DNA of 64,000 nucleotides. Source: Imtechella halotolerans (GTDB taxonomy: Bacteria > Bacteroidota > Bacteroidia > Flavobacteriales > Flavobacteriaceae). The position numbers and the translations under genes are program-made. The DNA is taken from the NCBI RefSeq assembly GCF_028743515.2, contig NZ_CP117969.2:2637501-2701500 (forward strand). The letters are read 5' to 3'. Below, one piece after another: positions 61,467-64,000 of this stretch. The notes below the pieces were generated by a model that searched no databases, was not told where the DNA came from, and saw nothing but the letters and a program-made list of their open reading frames with translations. Every line of letters starts with the position of its first letter. The first letter of the stretch is position 1.

Positions 61467-64000
61467 ATGAAAAACGTATTATTTTTTATCTGGCTATTAA
61501 CTACTTCCCTGGTTGTAGCCCAAAACACAACCTCAATCCGAGGGACTATCACCGATAAGGAGATGGGTAATGAGCCCCTACCTTTTGCTAATGTGCAAAT
61601 TAAAGGAATGTCTAAAGGAGCTACTACTGATATGGAAGGGAACTACTCAATTGAAGGTGTTGCTCCAGGAACGTACACAGTTATTTTTAGTTTTATTGGA
61701 TACAAAACGGTGGAGGTTTCCAATGTGGTTGTTGTGGCAGGAAAAGATGCTCAAGTTAACATAGCTTTAGGTGCAGATAATGTTGCATTAGATGAGGTAG
61801 TAATTACGACTACTGTTAAGAAGGAATCTCAAGAAGCCTTGCTGGTTGAACAACGTAAAGCGTTGGAGATAAAACAAAGTATAGGAGCGCAAGAGTTATC
61901 TCAAAAGGGAGTTAGTGATGTTGCAACTGCAGTAACTAAGACTACTGGTATATCAAAACAGGAGGGTACTGGTACTATTTATGTGAGAGGATTGGGTGAT
62001 CGTTATAATTCGTCTTCAATGAATGGGTTACCATTGCCTTCAAATGATCCTCAGCGTAAGAATATTGACTTGGATATTTTCACTACAGATATCGTTGAAT
62101 ATATTTCGATTGATAAGGTTTATAACAGTAAAATGTATGGAGATTTCGCAGGAGGAAATGTAGATATTGTTTCAAAAGATTATAACGGCAACGGTTTTTT
62201 AGCCTTAGGAGTTAAATCTTCTGTAAATAGTAATGCTATTGGAGAAGATAATTTTTACTTGCAATCAGGATATAATGCATCAGGGTTTAATAAAGTAGAG
62301 ATTCCAAGCAATGCGTTAAGTGGATTTAACTTTAAGAATAAGTTAAATGCTGATACTACTATTCCTCTTGCGGGAAGTTTAGCTTTGACAGGTGGTAAAT
62401 CGTTTTCAGTTGGTGAAAACAGTAGACTTAGTTTTTTTGCTACAGCTTCATTTGGAAATGAATATGGATATCAGTCCGGTGTAAATAGAAGTGCACAAGC
62501 TCAAGGAGAGTTTATTAAAAATTTTCGTAAAGAATCTTACGATTATTCAACAAATACCACAGGTATGTTTAATGTTGGTTATCGTATAAATGAAAAGAAT
62601 AAATTAAGTTATAACCTTTTATATGTAAATTCTTCTAATCAACAGAAGGACGAGTATAAAGGGTATATTAGAGATATTGCTGAGGATGATAATGGAATTA
62701 TTCAACGTTCGACATATGTGCAAAATACACTTTTTGTTAATCAACTATTAGGTGAGCACACTTATAATGAGCGCATTAAATTAGATTGGGGAGCTTCATA
62801 CAATACCATTGTAAGTAATATGCCAGATAGAATTCAGAATACCATGCGTTATGATTTCAATCAATCAGGGTATGTTCTTGCTACTAATGCGACTACTGAT
62901 AATCATAGATATTATCAGGATTTAGATGAGAGTGAGATTGCTGCCAATGTTACATTAGGATATCGTATTGGGAAAACGTCGGATGAAGAATATAAAGGTC
63001 GGCTTGTATTGGGGTATAATGCCCGTATAAAAAATCGAGAATTTGAAGCGACTCAGTTTAACTTTAGAGTGGCTTTAGATCAACGTAACACCTTGGTTTC
63101 TCCAGATAACTTAGACGCTTTTTTTAATCAAAATAATTATAATGCAGGTGCATTTGCAATTGAGACTTTTAGAGGAGGAGCCAATGTAGCAGGTGCTTTA
63201 GATCCTCAAGTTTATAGTGGTGATCAGGAAATCTTTGGAGGTTATCTTAATTTAGAATACCAACTAACTAACAAGTTAAGTGGGGTACTTGGAATGAGAG
63301 GTGAGCAGATTTATCAAAAAGTCTCTTGGAGAACTCAGTTGGATGATGTGGGGAGTAAAAATGATTTTGATAAAACTGCAATTTTACCTAATTTAACTTT
63401 GAAGTATGAGTTAAATGAGAAGCAAAATCTCCGTTTGGCAGCTAGTAAAACTTATACATTGCCTCAGTTTAAGGAAAGAGCACGCTTCGTTTATGAGGAT
63501 GTAACGGAAGTAATTGTAGGTAACCCTTATTTATATCCTTCTGATGATTATAATTTAGATCTGAAATGGGAGCTTTTCCCCAATAGAGGCGAGATTGTTT
63601 CCTTTACAGGTTTTGGTAAGTATATTCAAAATCCGATTAATGAGATTACATTGGCGTCATCTACTAATGATATTGCTTATGTAAATACTGGTGATATGGG
63701 CTATGCAGTAGGAGCTGAAGTTGAAGTTAGAAAAAACCTTTGGAACTTAGAAGAAGATGGTAAAGAAAGTAGAATTACTGCTGGGTTAAATGCTGCCTAT
63801 ATGCATACTCAACAAGATTTAGATGCCAACAAGGTTAGAATAGAAACTAAAGGAAGTTATAATGTGAATTTTTCTAATACTGAGGATGGATTCACAGGGG
63901 CATCTGATCTGTTATTAAATGCAGATGTTACCTTTTATAAGCGTTGGTCTGAAAATAGAGATGTTATGATGGTATTGGCCTACAATCATTTTTCTGATAG
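61467..64000 (+). CDS. TonB-dependent receptor with carboxypeptidase-like domain, 3' end missing
   Basis: The gene runs open to the window edge, about 845 codons. The signal peptide (1-19, SLVVAQNT) is followed by a carboxypeptidase-like regulatory domain (about 22-110: IRGTITDKEMGNEPLPFANV), a plug with a TonB-box-like DEVVITTT and the hallmark YVRGLGDRYNSSSMNG (about 171-186), and a beta-barrel whose strands are visible to the end. The RGLGDRYN motif marks a group of large TonB receptors found in Bacteroidetes and Caulobacter/Xanthomonas-type genomes. No STN domain is seen. Frame was checked at several points and is continuous. Substrate unknown. Confidence 0.9.
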   Translation, partial: MKNVLFFIWLLTTSLVVAQNTTSIRGTITDKEMGNEPLPFANVQIKGMSKGATTDMEGNYSIEGVAPGTYTVIFSFIGYKTVEVSNVVVVAGKDAQVNIALGADNVALDEVVITTTVKKESQEALLVEQRKALEIKQSIGAQELSQKGVSDVATAVTKTTGISKQEGTGTIYVRGLGDRYNSSSMNGLPLPSNDPQRKNIDLDIFTTDIVEYISIDKVYNSKMYGDFAGGNVDIVSKDYNGNGFLALGVKSSVNSNAIGEDNFYLQSGYNASGFNKVEIPSNALSGFNFKNKLNADTTIPLAGSLALTGGKSFSVGENSRLSFFATASFGNEYGYQSGVNRSAQAQGEFIKNFRKESYDYSTNTTGMFNVGYRINEKNKLSYNLLYVNSSNQQKDEYKGYIRDIAEDDNGIIQRSTYVQNTLFVNQLLGEHTYNERIKLDWGASYNTIVSNMPDRIQNTMRYDFNQSGYVLATNATTDNHRYYQDLDESEIAANVTLGYRIGKTSDEEYKGRLVLGYNARIKNREFEATQFNFRVALDQRNTLVSPDNLDAFFNQNNYNAGAFAIETFRGGANVAGALDPQVYSGDQEIFGGYLNLEYQLTNKLSGVLGMRGEQIYQKVSWRTQLDDVGSKNDFDKTAILPNLTLKYELNEKQNLRLAASKTYTLPQFKERARFVYEDVTEVIVGNPYLYPSDDYNLDLKWELFPNRGEIVSFTGFGKYIQNPINEITLASSTNDIAYVNTGDMGYAVGAEVEVRKNLWNLEEDGKESRITAGLNAAYMHTQQDLDANKVRIETKGSYNVNFSNTEDGFTGASDLLLNADVTFYKRWSENRDVMMVLAYNHFSD

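Noticed and set aside
61467-64000. Frameshift in the right-edge TonB receptor
   Set aside because: Codon phase was checked at 61563, 62520, 63000 and 63963 and agrees with the ATG at 61467.
1-64000. Insertion sequences, prophage, CRISPR or integrative element
   Set aside because: No transposase, integrase, phage gene, regularly spaced repeat or long terminal repeat was seen; the one tRNA gene shows no adjoining integrase.

Overview
The window is a stretch of an AT-rich chromosome from the Bacteroidetes, almost certainly the class Flavobacteriia. The evidence is two ECF sigma/FecR/SusC/SusD loci, repeated promoter elements of the form TAnnTTTG (in the best cases with TTTG 18-19 bp upstream), weak Shine-Dalgarno signals, and family-restricted genes such as DUF3078, DUF6132 and the FeoB-associated Cys-rich protein. 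I see no phage, insertion sequence or CRISPR array; gene order and composition look chromosomal throughout.

Region 1 (1-12 kb): the tail of an HD/Pycsar-effector-like membrane protein, a large GAF protein, a PAP2 phosphatase, a DUF6132 protein and a two-haem cytochrome-like lipoprotein (DUF3365). These are followed by an efflux operon: TetR, TolC, HlyD-type adaptor, an unrecognised lipoprotein, two ABC ATPases resembling the two halves of YbhF, and two ABC-2 permeases. A palindrome sits on the tetR promoter.

Region 2 (12-32 kb): two consecutive nutrient-import loci, each with ECF sigma, FecR anti-sigma, SusC and SusD. The first ends with a dipeptide epimerase, a beta-lactamase-like serine hydrolase and a DUF819 membrane protein. 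The second ends with an M16 peptidase. Both cargoes point to peptides (perhaps murein peptides in the first) rather than glycans. Both fecR-susC gaps carry a hairpin with the same apical sequence TGCGCCAACA on differing but self-complementary stems, which is the most unusual signal in the window. A second structured element covers the start of the second fecR.

Region 3 (32-45 kb): tRNA-Asn, RseP protease, a SCO protein, feoA-feoB with a tiny Cys-rich partner, DUF423, an S9 peptidase, and a metal island. In the island a DtxR/MntR-type regulator and ZIP transporter diverge from a TonB receptor, with palindromes over the shared promoters. A polyprenyl synthetase follows.

Region 4 (45-52 kb): TetR, TolC, RND adaptor and RND pump, in which two expected proton-relay residues appear to be replaced by asparagine.

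Region 5 (52-64 kb): mostly housekeeping: aspS, a CLC transporter, a cold-shock protein, tadA, dxs, DUF3078 and dgt, ending in a TonB-dependent receptor cut by the window edge.

The functions given come from motif recognition and context; no database search was run.
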